DNA from: Parelaphostrongylus tenuis
Lineage: Eukaryota; Nematoda; Chromadorea; Rhabditida; Metastrongylidae
Length of the DNA: 64,000 nucleotides
Assembly (NCBI GenBank): GCA_019055375.1
Contig: JAHQIW010000232.1
Location: 186,001 to 250,000 of the forward strand
Direction of reading: 5' to 3'
A model generated the notes under the pieces. The model made no database searches. It was given only the letters and a program-made list of their open reading frames with translations, and was not told the DNA's origin. The stretch's first letter is position 1; each line of letters starts with the position of its first letter. The position numbers were made by a program, and so were the translations under genes. This document shows, piece after piece, positions 47,300 to 57,600 of this stretch.

Positions 47300-47726
47300 T
47301 CATATTGTGCAACATCAAAAATTGTATGATCTGCCCTAACGGAAAGGAGGGGGATTGTATGAGATTGGGCACAATTTATTTACTAACATGTATTGATGTG
47401 ACTGTCAAAATCCTAGCGCAGGAATCAAAAACATCCACGCGCAAGACTGTTGAGGCATTTTGGATAAAGGCCCAAAATCCCGAAATGAATCGGAAGGACG
47501 AGTGCGTCACCATCACACGAGATCTCGCACCCTTTCTTCGTTTGGCCTTTTAACTTGACCTAGGCAGCTTATAAATAAGACCATCCGAATCATTCAAATA
47601 GACTAATACTACATACGCCCAGGCTCCGAAGAAGGCTGGTCGGCCGAAACGTCAGCCGAACTTCTACGACTAATTTACCAACCTCGCGTCAGCTAATCAA
47701 GATGTTTTCTCGATTTTCATATAACA
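47300..47726 (+). mobile_element. 5'-truncated Penelope-like element with GIY-YIG end, in a 10-bp target duplication
   Basis: The duplication aaaaatggaa flanks it exactly (47,290-47,299 and 47,727-47,736), and the intact target is seen in the 51.5-kb RTE copy. It encodes NCMICPNGKEGDC, IYLLTC, then VKILAQES, VEAFWIKAQNPEMNRKDEC and ITRDLAPF. This is the order seen at the C-terminus of Penelope-like proteins with a GIY-YIG nuclease. About 45 residues between the TC and VKIL blocks, including the expected YIG part, are missing. The tail holds gaaggctggtcggccgaaac, a block common near Penelope 3' ends. The element is dead. Confidence 0.8.
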
Positions 47727-47775
47727 AAAAATGGAAGTGTTGCTGGTACCCGCTCGAGTCACTCGACGATCAACA

Positions 47776-48410
47776 GGACGACGGGTGAATTCATGTGTGG
47801 TATATCAAGGCAAGAGCTGACTGTATCTTCGAACAGAAAGAAGTGCTCGTTAATGCACGCCTATTTCTTGATATGTTCTTCATTGCAAATTCCGCCGCTA
47901 AGTTTGATAAGTGTTATATTATTGTGCGATGGATCTCGTTGACGATCTATTGCGTTTGTGTGAAAGTAGATGCTATCTATTTTGATTGTGGACTGCTTCT
48001 TATTATGATAGACGACGGAGAGTCAAGCTTTGATCACTCCCCGAAAAATTCATCTTGCACGAACTTCATCAAGAATCGCTGAGGTGATCGAGCGCATATC
48101 TGAGCTACCGACTTATCAAAACAGTGCCACTATCTTTCCAAGTAAGTCTAGTATCGGTTTTTCATATTTGAATGACAGACTAGTAAAATTAGCGAGTTGC
48201 TGCCCAGTTGCACACGTTGCATCGAGTCTCTATTTACTAAATAACAAGAATTCTCTTGTCAAAATGTGACATGCAATATGTTAGGATGCGAAAGCAGAAT
48301 TAGAACTCTAGCAGTGTGTCAGAATTAATTCCTTTTCTCTCGTTAACACTTGTCTACTCTCAGTAGATAACATGCTTCATGCTACATAATTGTTTTATTC
48401 CTTACTACTA
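47776..48410. other. Stretch between two RTE copies, nothing recognised
   Basis: Two overlapping open frames of 80-95 codons have no recognisable family. Confidence 0.35.
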
Positions 48411-48722
48411 TGGCGCCCACGGACCTCCCTCTGTGAGGGATTCCGCCCGGTTAGTCGCGAGGGCACGTGGCGCGTCCCCAGGTGGTGAATAGGGGAATAA
48501 ACGCGAATCAAAAGCGACCGTGTTCTTCCCAGAGACGCAGGTGGATCAGGGGAGAGCTAACCGTGCTTCTGCAGCGCCGACTTGACAAAAACTCTATTTC
48601 TACGAGTCAAGTCGGCCAAAAGCCTGCAATCAAGCGTCTGGGAAGTACATGGGAGGCGGTTAGGAGTCGCCTCCAACAAATAAGCTCCTCCCGCTCCTCC
48701 GAGAGAGACTGGCAAGGTACTC

Positions 48723-49560
48723 GTGAGTACCCAGCCCCCACGTTTAGAGCCTGGCAAGCTATACGTTGGGTATCGAAATGCTAAAAACAGCAACAAATAT
48801 GGGCCTCATTCCCCCGACCCCGAAAGAGCCCCTGGTACGGCAGCGCCAGGTAGGATGAGTACGGAGAGGCTGCTAAAATCTCAGGGCCGGACTAGGCTGC
48901 CAAGATCGAAACGGGCTAAAATGACGATCTGTACCTACAGCGCAAGAACCCTTGCTCACGAATACGCTGTAGAAGATGTATTGATTCAAGCAAGAAGAAT
49001 AAGGTACGACGTCATTGGCCTGGCTGAGACGAGAAGGCGCCACCCTTTTCACGCTGTTTATGACACCGGAAAGAACTGTTCCTTGGTACATGCGATCGCA
49101 GAGGTGTCGGCGGCGTTGGCGTCCTCGTCAAATCGAATTCGACCGTGAACATTGATTCGTTCGAACAACTAACAACCCGTATCGGACGATTACGGTTGAA
49201 ACGATGTGGTTCTATGCCGGCTTTGACCATCTTCGTTGCTTACGCACCAAAATCAAGCTATGACGAAGACGAAGTCGAAGCGTTCTATATGAAACTCGAA
49301 AAATTCTTCAGAGAAGATCATACATTCTTCAAGGTCATTGTCGGAAATTTTAACGCAAAAATTGGACCTAGAAGAAGGTCTGAAGAACGTCACATAGGGA
49401 CCCAGGGACTGGAATGAAATGAACAGGATGAGAGGCTATCTGAGTTTATCATGACGACCCGAACCATCCATGGTAACTTGCAGTTCCAAAGCCTCTTTCT
49501 CAGCGATAGACGTCGGAGTCTCCCAATGGAGAGTACCATAACGAAATAGATCACATCATA
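48723..49560 (+). pseudogene. RTE endonuclease domain, frameshifted
   Basis: The frames 48,723-49,148 and 49,145-49,417 give TICTYSARTLAHEYAVEDVL, VIGLAETRRRHP (the catalytic Glu is in AETR), TTRIGRLRLKRCGS and KVIVGNFNAKIGP. The usual G-D-F-N reads GNFN, so a key Asp is replaced. Further stops follow before the GSDHR block near 49,620. Confidence 0.85.
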
Positions 49561-49599
49561 GTAAATCGAAGGTTTTGCCTGACCGACGTCGCTGGTGTT

Positions 49600-51060
49600 C
49601 CTAAGTTCTACACGGGATCAGACCATCGCCTCCTTCGCGCAACGTTCCGATTTTCGAGGAGAGGAGAGAAAGCCGCTAAATTCAAACAACGAAATCCCAC
49701 AACTACCATAAACTGGGATGTGTACAAATCATTAGTCGGCTCTTGGGAAGATACCGTTGTCGACAACATCGACGAAGAATACGATCGACTCGTTGAATAT
49801 CTTCACGTTAGCGCTAAAAAAGCAGAGAGTCCTAAGGTCACGAAGAGACGCTTGTCTCCGCAGACACTCGAGCTGATACGTCAACGTGGAATTGCACGAG
49901 CTGCAGGAAACCGAAACCTTACGTCCGAACTTGCGAAACGCTGCAGAGAAGCGATAAAAGAAGACCTCAACGAGAGAAGAGCAGCAGTTATGGCAGAAGC
50001 TGCAGAAGCTGGGAAGAGCATTCTTAAAGCCCAGCGAGGCTTCGCCAACTATAAGACCAAGATGATTGCACTCCGATACCCTGACGGGACACTGACAGCT
50101 TCCAGAAGGGCTATGGAGAAAATCATCCACCAATACTGCTCGGATCTCTTCTCTAGCCATGTCCTCTTACCGTCATATAAATTGAAAGAGGACGAATATG
50201 TCGTCCCACCGGACCTCCCTTCCGAAATCCGACATGCTATATCGTCGGTGAAGAACAGAACAACACCCGGTCCAGACAGGATTAGACCAGAACACCTGAA
50301 GAACCTGCGCTGGTTCTCATCAACACCCTGGCTCGGCTCTACACTCGCTACCTGTCAGAATGCAAGGTCTCTCTTCAGTGGAAAACCAGCAAGACCGTAT
50401 TGTTGTTCATAAAGGGAGACCATCACGACATAGGCAATTATCGCCCAATCTGCTTGCTGCCCGTTGTCTATAAACTCTTTATTCGAGTCACCCTAAACAG
50501 GATTGACAGAACACTGGACGAAGGACAGCCATGCGAAGAAGCAGGGTTCCGAAAAGGATTTAGTACCATGGACCACATCCACACGATTCAAGACTCATTG
50601 TAGTTTCACGAGAGTAAAACAACCACTCTGTCTTACTTTCATCGATCTGAAGAAAGCCTTTGATTCAGTGGAAACAGAAGCGGTTATAGAGGCTCTAGAT
50701 GACCAGGGCGTCCCTACTCGGTGCATAATGATCATTCGTGGGCTTTATAAAGATTTCGCGACCAAAATATCTCCATTCTACAACTATATCACCATTGCGT
50801 AAGAAGAGGGCTTCGACAAGGCGATACAATTTCGCCAAAACTATTCACTGCCACCCTACGAAACGTCATGCGAACATTAGAATGGGACGAAATGGGAGTG
50901 AAATTGATGGTGACAGTTGAACCATCTACGCTTTGCTGATGATATCGTCCTCATAACACCAAACGTCAGCCAAGCTTAACGAAAGTTGACCGATTTCAAC
51001 AACGTCTGCGGAAAGGTTGATCTTTACTTGAATCTAACGAAAACGATGTTTATGAGGAAC
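49600..51060 (+). pseudogene. RTE reverse transcriptase domain, frameshifted
   Basis: An intact 230-codon frame (49,720-50,412) has the linker and first RT blocks: ISSVKNRTTPGPDRIRPEHL. The next frames give GNYRPICLLPVVYKLFIRVT, FRKGFSTMDHIHT, LTFIDLKKAFDSVETEAV (motif A) and FADDIVLI (motif C, near 50,932). At least three frame changes and in-frame stops break it up. Confidence 0.88.
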
Positions 51061-51535
51061 GGACGCGGGTTTTGAATGCTGGTCGCTACGTAGCAGGTTG
51101 AAAGATCACTTGCCGTTATCGAACGTGCAGTCGAAAGGTTGATGATGAGAGTATCCCGTATCTCGCAAATAAGAGAAAGGATCCGAAGTTCCGACCTACG
51201 TCAACGATCGAAAATCAGAGACGCCGTTCTACATGCCAGGATATCGAAAAAAGGTGGGCCGGACACGTTTTGCGCTTCAACGACAACCGATGGACGAGAG
51301 CCGTTACCGACTGGATTCCTCGCGTCGTCAAGCGCTCTAAAGGAAGACCTCTGACCCGTTGGTCCGATTTCTTCACGACAGCGATAGAAGAAAGATATGA
51401 TGCTCAGCGAATCCTTAGAGAGAGGAGGACCCACTGGGCTACTCTTGCACGCGATAGGGAAAAATGGAAGGTTGCTGGTACCCGCTCGAGGCACTCGACG
51501 ATCAACGGGACGACAGGTGATACAAGTGATACTAT

Positions 51536-52947
51536 GTCGCGCAATCCATAAATGCGTTCGTTAGGTAGGTGTGCATAATGAATAGCAGTTGCGCATAATG
51601 AATATCAGTTGCGATCCAAAATTATGGGTTCATCGTCTAGGATGGCCACACATAAACATAGGTGTTTTGACCTGTAACCAGGTTCATTCTCGCCACTGAA
51701 TACGATTCATAATTCACCTAAACGCTCTCGTAGACGTCATCTGGCTTGAAGCTGAACCCACCTTGGATGACGATTGGGACCTATCACAGCATTTTTTACT
51801 ATGCGGTTCCCACTACTTCTAGCATTCAATTCATCTCCTCGCGTTCAACCGTTGATTCAAGATTGTCTTCATGAGCATTGTAGAATACTGGATGTGCACA
51901 TCTCCTCACAAGCTCGGAGATAGCCAGATTGAGGCGTTCCGTACCGTATTCATTCATTGTTCAAAGATGCATAGTAATACATAATTTCCTCTGCAATCTC
52001 ATATACTTTTTGTGCACATGTAACTCTGACGAGCAAAGAAGACTCCAAATGTTGAACGTAATTTAATTTTGTTCTTACAGCGCCCTGCGAAGACCTTTAC
52101 AGGTAACAAATCTAGCTTTGGAATTGTCGAGACTTGCGCTATCGAATGAGTATTGCATAGTCGAACAAAAAGCGTTACCTTGTTGAGTAGACACGAGGTC
52201 GCAGATCCTAATCAACCAAAGAGAGCAAGCCGAATGTAAAACATACTTTTATTATCGCTGCCGCAGCATACTAAGAAGGCGATTTCATAAGAGAGCATAA
52301 TGTTGGTGTCGCCGATTTGAGCTTTCAAGCACCAATAAAGTTCTGAATCAAAAGCTCTATCCACCGATCGTTGAAAGTTAAGCAGTCAAAGCTCATCTTC
52401 TACTGAAATTGAGGAGACATTTTCGTGATTTAATGATAGAACATGACATAAGAGACACCTATAAAGGGTTTTTTTATAATTGAAAGGGAGCCAGCGTTCA
52501 AAAAAATCTCATCTTTCAACCCGAAAACCACAGCGTTGCTGAATGGAACATTTTCGAAGTGCTACGTAGTGTTTTCCCGCATTTTAGTTTTCGTTTTTGT
52601 ACTTATTCGATAGCTTGAGAAGTGCTGAATTCATTACTGAGCTTTGTTCTTTAACAAAAAATTTCCATAGTATCTTCTTGTTGCGCAAAAAACGATAACG
52701 TATAGCTTGCAGATTAATAGCCTGTTGCTTCAACTTCACAGGAGACATGCCAGTACTATATAGTTTGATTTTGAATAAGAAAACTTTCAAGCTACAAAAA
52801 GTCTATTTGCTACTTATAATTGTGGATCATACTATTGGATCTTCTCATAAGTTTTGCAATGAAAACAATCATCAGCAAATTTAGTAGTATACGTGGATTC
52901 CCATGACCGACTATCAATTAACCTCGGCATTGATTGAAGAATTCCTC
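51536..52947. other. Intergenic stretch with a short tandem repeat
   Basis: Two copies of a 20-bp unit (gcataatgaatagcagttgc, one mismatch) lie at 51,573-51,612. A possible 22-base micro-exon at 52,081-52,102 (tcttacag acceptor, gtaaca donor) has no supported neighbours. Nothing else is recognised. Confidence 0.4.
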
Positions 52948-53107
52948 GATGTTCTTATTCAGCAAGTACGAGGCTATTGATTTAAAGATTTATTTGATAC
53001 AGATGAACAATACAATAAACTATTGTATAAACTACAATTTATTCCACTGTTCATCTGCACCGAATAAATCTTCACTTAATGATGTTGTACTTGCTGAATA
53101 AGAAAAT
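52948..53107. repeat. 160-bp palindrome
   Basis: The left half starts gttcttattcagcaagtac and the right half ends gtacttgctgaataagaaaa. The inner part (gatgaacaatacaataaact) mirrors as well, with the centre near 53,028. It may be a small MITE. Confidence 0.8.
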
Positions 53108-53189
53108 CAAAGAGTTATACATAGATTACTGATAATCATTCGATGGCCACAATCGCGATAAATTTGATGATGAATTTGGTTTTTGAAAT

Positions 53190-53700
53190 GATCGATATAG
53201 AGTGCTGCCAGAGAAAAAAAGAAAAGCATAATTAGCACTCGAAGTAGTTAGCTTGTCTCTTGAAGTTTATAGTGGGTTTAACTGGCAATGTGAAACAAAA
53301 GAGATTTTTTGTGCCTATAGAACAACAGAACAAATCTCTGCAATTCTTAGATAAAAAGCTCTGATATTTCTCCGGAAAGATGGTAAAATCTTCAGACAAC
53401 AAAATATAGCCGCAGTTCTCAAATGATGCGCTTTTTTGAGGCGGTAGACGAAATCGCTGAGTACAATGTGACTTATTTGGAACTTTTTCGCTTTTGAGAA
53501 AAAATTAGTGGGTTTTTGCACAGCAAGAGAAGTGGAGAAGACTTTGTTCTATCGTTCTATGAATACAAAGGATTTTTTTTTTCTGTTTCACATCGCCAAA
53601 TAAACCCTCTATAATGTTCAAGCGGCGAACTAACTACTTCGAGTACAAAACATGATTTTTTTTGGCTCTAACAGCTTTCTATATAGACCGTTTCAAAAAC
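53190..53700. repeat. Foldback family F3, copy 2
   Basis: The arms 53,190-53,350 and 53,520-53,700 are inverted (cactcgaagtagttagc against gaactaactacttcgag; agaacaacagaacaaa against ttgttctatcgttct). It has the same structure as 24.15-24.66 kb. Confidence 0.7.
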
Positions 53701-53780
53701 TAGTCATAGAATCAAACTTGTCGATATTCGAGCTGCCGTCGAATGACCACCACTAATCCATGAAAAGCTAAGGATATGTC

Positions 53781-54021
53781 GAGGTTGATCAATCCCTGAG
53801 GGATGCGCCATGCATCCGTCTTCAGTTTTTGACCTCGACTGAGGTGATTGAATGCGTATTGGCCCTCAAAGTGACTGCGGTGGTCTCCTGCTGTATTCAA
53901 GTCGCTGCTGGTTACCCTTCCAGACAAGTATGCCAACTATTTACGGACCCTGAGGGGAGCGAGATCGAACAGTTGACCTTGTGCGCGATGCAGTGCACCT
54001 TTAACCACTGCGCTGTATCTT
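53781..54021 (-). repeat. tRNA-derived SINE family A, copy 4
   Basis: On the - strand the head is agcgcagtggttaaaggtgc, then a B-box-like gttcgatctc. The tail is ggatgcatggcgcatccctc. It is one of the better-preserved copies. Confidence 0.7.
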
Positions 54022-54346
54022 CCTCAATCCACCTACCTTATCAAATTTAGTCTTTATTGCTCTAATGCAAAACTTAGGAGAAGACCCAGCACCATAAGAC
54101 AGTGCCCAATCAGCTGGTGTACGGTAGCTCGAAAACCCTAAGCACTTACCGTAATTGCGGCAGCAGTGCCTTACTTCACGACAGAAAGTGCACTTTCGAA
54201 GCTTGCTTGCTTCAAAGCACGTGCTGTTTAACTTTCTAAGAAATCTGTTTGGTCGACTTTTATCAAATATGGTGCCATTCTTTCGTTCTGTATTCTAACG
54301 ACTACGATATAGTTGTATCGCAGAGGGAGTGGCAGCAGAACAAGAG

Positions 54347-54420
54347 CCTTGGTGGCGCAGTTGGTTAGCACGGGTTCTCGGATAGGTGAGGTACGGGTTC
54401 GATTCTCGTCTGACGTCAGA
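54347..54420 (+). repeat. tRNA-like sequence, probably SINE head or decayed tRNA
   Basis: It has a canonical A box (tggcgcagttgg), a B box (ggttcgattc) and an intact 5-bp T stem (acggg/ctcgt). The acceptor stem does not pair and the anticodon stem is weak, so it is not called as a functional tRNA. Confidence 0.5.
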
Positions 54421-54544
54421 GTTTTGCATATCACTCTGACTGTCGAATACGTTTTTCTAGCATCATGTAACTGTTATAAGCGATCAAATCAGATGAAATT
54501 TCCGTTGGTCGCGATGTATGTGGACTTTCGCTGTTTCTAAAGAA

Positions 54545-54563
54545 ATTCGATGATTTTTTTCAG
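54545..54563 (+). promoter_or_regulatory. Probable trans-splice acceptor of the HIG1 gene
   Basis: The sequence gatgattttttttcag lies 15 bases before the ATG at 54,579, with no fitting upstream coding exon. This is typical spliced-leader geometry. Confidence 0.55.
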
Positions 54564-54641
54564 GGGAAACGAAGGAGAATGCCCGAGTCGCTTCCTCCAC
54601 CGCACGATTTCACCGACTACAAGCAGCACATGCAATGGCAG
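54564..54641 (+). CDS. HIG1 gene exon 1
   Basis: The coding part is 54,579-54,641 and reads MPESLPPPHDFTDYKQHMQW plus Q. The donor is CAG|gtgcgt, phase 0. The N-terminus is proline-rich, as in HIGD2-type proteins. Confidence 0.8.
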
Positions 54642-57600
54642 GTGCGTCCTCTCCGTCGCTCTTAAATCATACTACGGTAATTTTCGCCCATAAGGGGCCA
54701 AATAGTTATCCGAATTCATTCGCTGAACAGGAACTTTTCGTAGGTTCTAGTAATCACTCAAAAACTTGAATCTCTGACTAGAACCATACGTGGGCGACTC
54801 GCGGAAAAACGCTTTTATAACGCTATTTTCACGCGCGCATATTTCTCGCCGGACTGAGGTTTGTTTGGACTACTAGTAGTTATTCGATAGCGTAATGTTT
54901 GCACATTCCAATGCTGTGCTTATTTTCTGGAAAGACCGTTTCTCTGCAGTGCAGCAAGGAAAATGAGTTGAATTCACATACGCAAGCAAGGTGATCTTTG
55001 GCCAGTTCACGGGCCGCTAGCTAAGGCGACAATGGAGGTAGCGCTATTATCGATCTATTTTCGGTCGGTCCTATGCTAGTGCGATCTTTGCTATTCAATT
55101 AGGAATTGTCCCTTCGTTTTGATAGAAAAATTCCGGACAAAACGTGTCACTCTCCTACAAAAGGGCTTTAAATGCTTTTATTCTGCCATGAATGCGGATA
55201 AATCAGTCATCATTATGATCACATTGATGGAATTCAGAGGGGCCCCAACGTCCTAATTGCTTTCAATAGTGACTCGAAGAGATCCAGATTCTATGAGATT
55301 TTCTCTACACGTCTATATGCCGAAAATCAACTGGTCATCGCGTCAGCCGACCTTGCTGCCTCACCCAGCGGCCCATGAATTGACTAAAAACCACTTTGTT
55401 CGCGCATGTGTATCAATCATATTTTCTTTGCTGCGTTACAAAGAAACGGTCTTTTCAGGTTATAAGCACAACGTTGGAATCAGCAAACATTACGCTATCG
55501 AATGATTACTAATAGTCTAAAGAAAGAGCTCTAACCGGCGAGAAATATGCACGTGTAAAATGCAAGGAGTTTCCTTCCGTAACAACGTCAGTAAAAGGTT
55601 TTTTCGAAAATCGGCCACGTGGGGCTGTAGCATGAAGTCTCAGCTTTCAAGTGATTACTAGGACTCCTATGGAAAGTCTCTGTCCAGCTAATGAGGTCTC
55701 TTTTTGATTTGTACACTCATAACCGAAAATAACCTATATTTCTTGTTCCACTATTGATTTGAACCCTTTGACATGCGCGATTTTGCTAATTCCCTTCGAT
55801 GTCTTCGGAAAACAATTTTCAGGTTGAACATGGGAAATATTCCAAAGCGGTTCCCATGATTCCGGAGGATTTCTCACGTAAGCTTCTTCATGTTGTTGCG
55901 ACGACGAAACTAAGCTGAACTTAGGCTTAAACTTGTTGTTTTTTTTATGAATTTTTGTCACAGAAGGATCCCACAGCAAGAAAATTTCTACTATCATTGT
56001 ACACAGGGCCATATCGAATCCGTTTGTACCACTTGGAATGCTCGCAACTGTAGGATGCCTTTTAGGTATGACTTTTCGTCACGTTTCTGTATTTTCTTTT
56101 TTATCTATTTTCATTTACTGGAGACTGTGGCCTAGCGGTTAGTGATACTTGGCGCAGCTAGGACGCGGAAGATCCTACACTCCCAGCATTTTTCGGCAAT
56201 TAATAAAGGAACCCCCGGTTTGGCTATCCTCGTGATGGCAAGGAAACGTGCTTGACCAGTAATCTTCGACGTTCGTGGAGAAGATCAAATCCTTGAGCAA
56301 GTGAGGAGAAGAATTGAATATTAGAAATACTGGGACAAGCATAGTGAGGAAGAAATTGTGATGCGGGTTAGATAAAGTGTTAAAGTTAAAGTGATTTAGT
56401 GATTTATCCATTCAATCATTTCATTCTTCCTGAGGCGAAGAAGTTTTAGTAGGAGTGTTAGTAATCATTCGAAAGCTTAGATTTCTGGCTAGAGCCCCAC
56501 TTGGCTGGTTTTTCAAAAGATTTTTCTAACGCTGTGAAATTCACACTAAACTATAATTTACACGTTCATATTTCTCGCTGGACTGAGCCCTTTCTTTGAA
56601 CTATTAGTAAATAATCGAAAGCATAGTCGTTTCTTTTTTCTGATTTCAACGGTGTGTTTAAATCCTGTAAAGACCGTTTCTCTGAGACGCAGCAGATAAA
56701 TTGAGTCAAACTTCCACCTACGAGCAAGGTGGGTTTTGGCCAGTTCACGTGCGCAGGTGCGATATTGTGAGACTGGTACAGGGTCTATCGGCTGCCTTAG
56801 CCAGCCGCAAGTTGATTGGTCAAAGGGCACCTTGGTCACAGACGCAAATTTAATTTATTTAATGTGCTGCGTTTCCGAGAAACGATTTTCTCAGGATGTA
56901 AACACACCGTTGGAGTCAGAAACGATCATGATATCAAATGATCACCAATAGTCCAAAGAAAGAGCTCTGTCCGCTGAGCAAAATGCACGTTTACAACGCA
57001 AGAAATCTCCTCCTCTAATAACGTCAAAAAGTGGCTTTTTTGAAGACTGGCGATGTTCGACTGTAGCCTGAATTCTCAGCTTCCAAATGCTGCTGTCATT
57101 CGTTTGAACAGTTCCTCTCTAGCGAATGAAATCGGTTTTATCTGTCTCCTTATAATCAAAAATAACCAGATATTTGCTGAATTGTTCACAAAAACCCATC
57201 GTCACAATCTAGCGGACTCCATCGTTTCTTTTATTCGATTCATTTTCTTGCATTCATCTTCCACAAAGGTCTTCGAACATTTCGCCCGTTGTTTCGGACT
57301 TACTTTTTTGTACTTGAGGATCTTGTCTTCTTCATGAATGTCGCAGGATACTGGTCAAGACATTTCTCCTTGCATTTTCGAAGGTAGCTGAGCTAAAGCT
57401 ATGTTGGGGGAGGTAATCGAGCCAGCACATCTCTTAAAGAGTGGTCTTCTGATATTGTGCGTGACTTACCACTGTGCTACCCAACCTGCATATCAATACG
57501 TAAATAATCTGACAATATTGTAACGGTCACCTTTACAGATTGCATTTATTTAGGAATTATGAAGTCGATGTTAAAGAGGGAATCTTACAAGGCACAAATT

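Larger units (their letters stand above)
45836..47775 (+). mobile_element. RTE-type LINE, 5'-truncated, interrupted by a Penelope-like element
   Basis: The + strand starts inside the reverse transcriptase (RAMEKI-like, then PDRIRPEHLKN). It continues through FKKGDLHYIGNHRPICLL, the FADDIVLI catalytic box at 46,669-46,692 and SECSSYVYLEREINIMNDLA. Frameshifts and stops separate the blocks, and a run of 15 G (47,073-47,087) sits at the WAGH position. The 3' end is split by an insertion at 47,300-47,726 and resumes at 47,737 (gtgttgctggtacccgctcg). Confidence 0.85.
48411..51535 (+). mobile_element. RTE-type LINE, nearly full length, inactive
   Basis: It begins with a GC-rich 5' region (tggcgcccacggacctccct), then an AP-endonuclease domain, reverse transcriptase and a short 3' tail (ctcgacgatcaacgggacga, gatacaagtgata). 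Its GC content is clearly above the AT-rich surroundings. Frameshifts near 49,080, 49,420, 50,340 and 50,600, and a deletion of about 260 bp near 51,075 after GRGF, make it non-functional. RTE elements copy themselves through RNA using these two enzyme activities. Confidence 0.9.

Noticed and set aside
48467..48784. 105-codon frame in the GC-rich start of the RTE element as a host gene
   Set aside because: It belongs to the RTE 5' region, which is GC-rich and open by composition.
54347..54420. Functional tRNA gene
   Set aside because: A and B boxes and the T stem are present, but the acceptor stem does not pair and the anticodon stem is weak.
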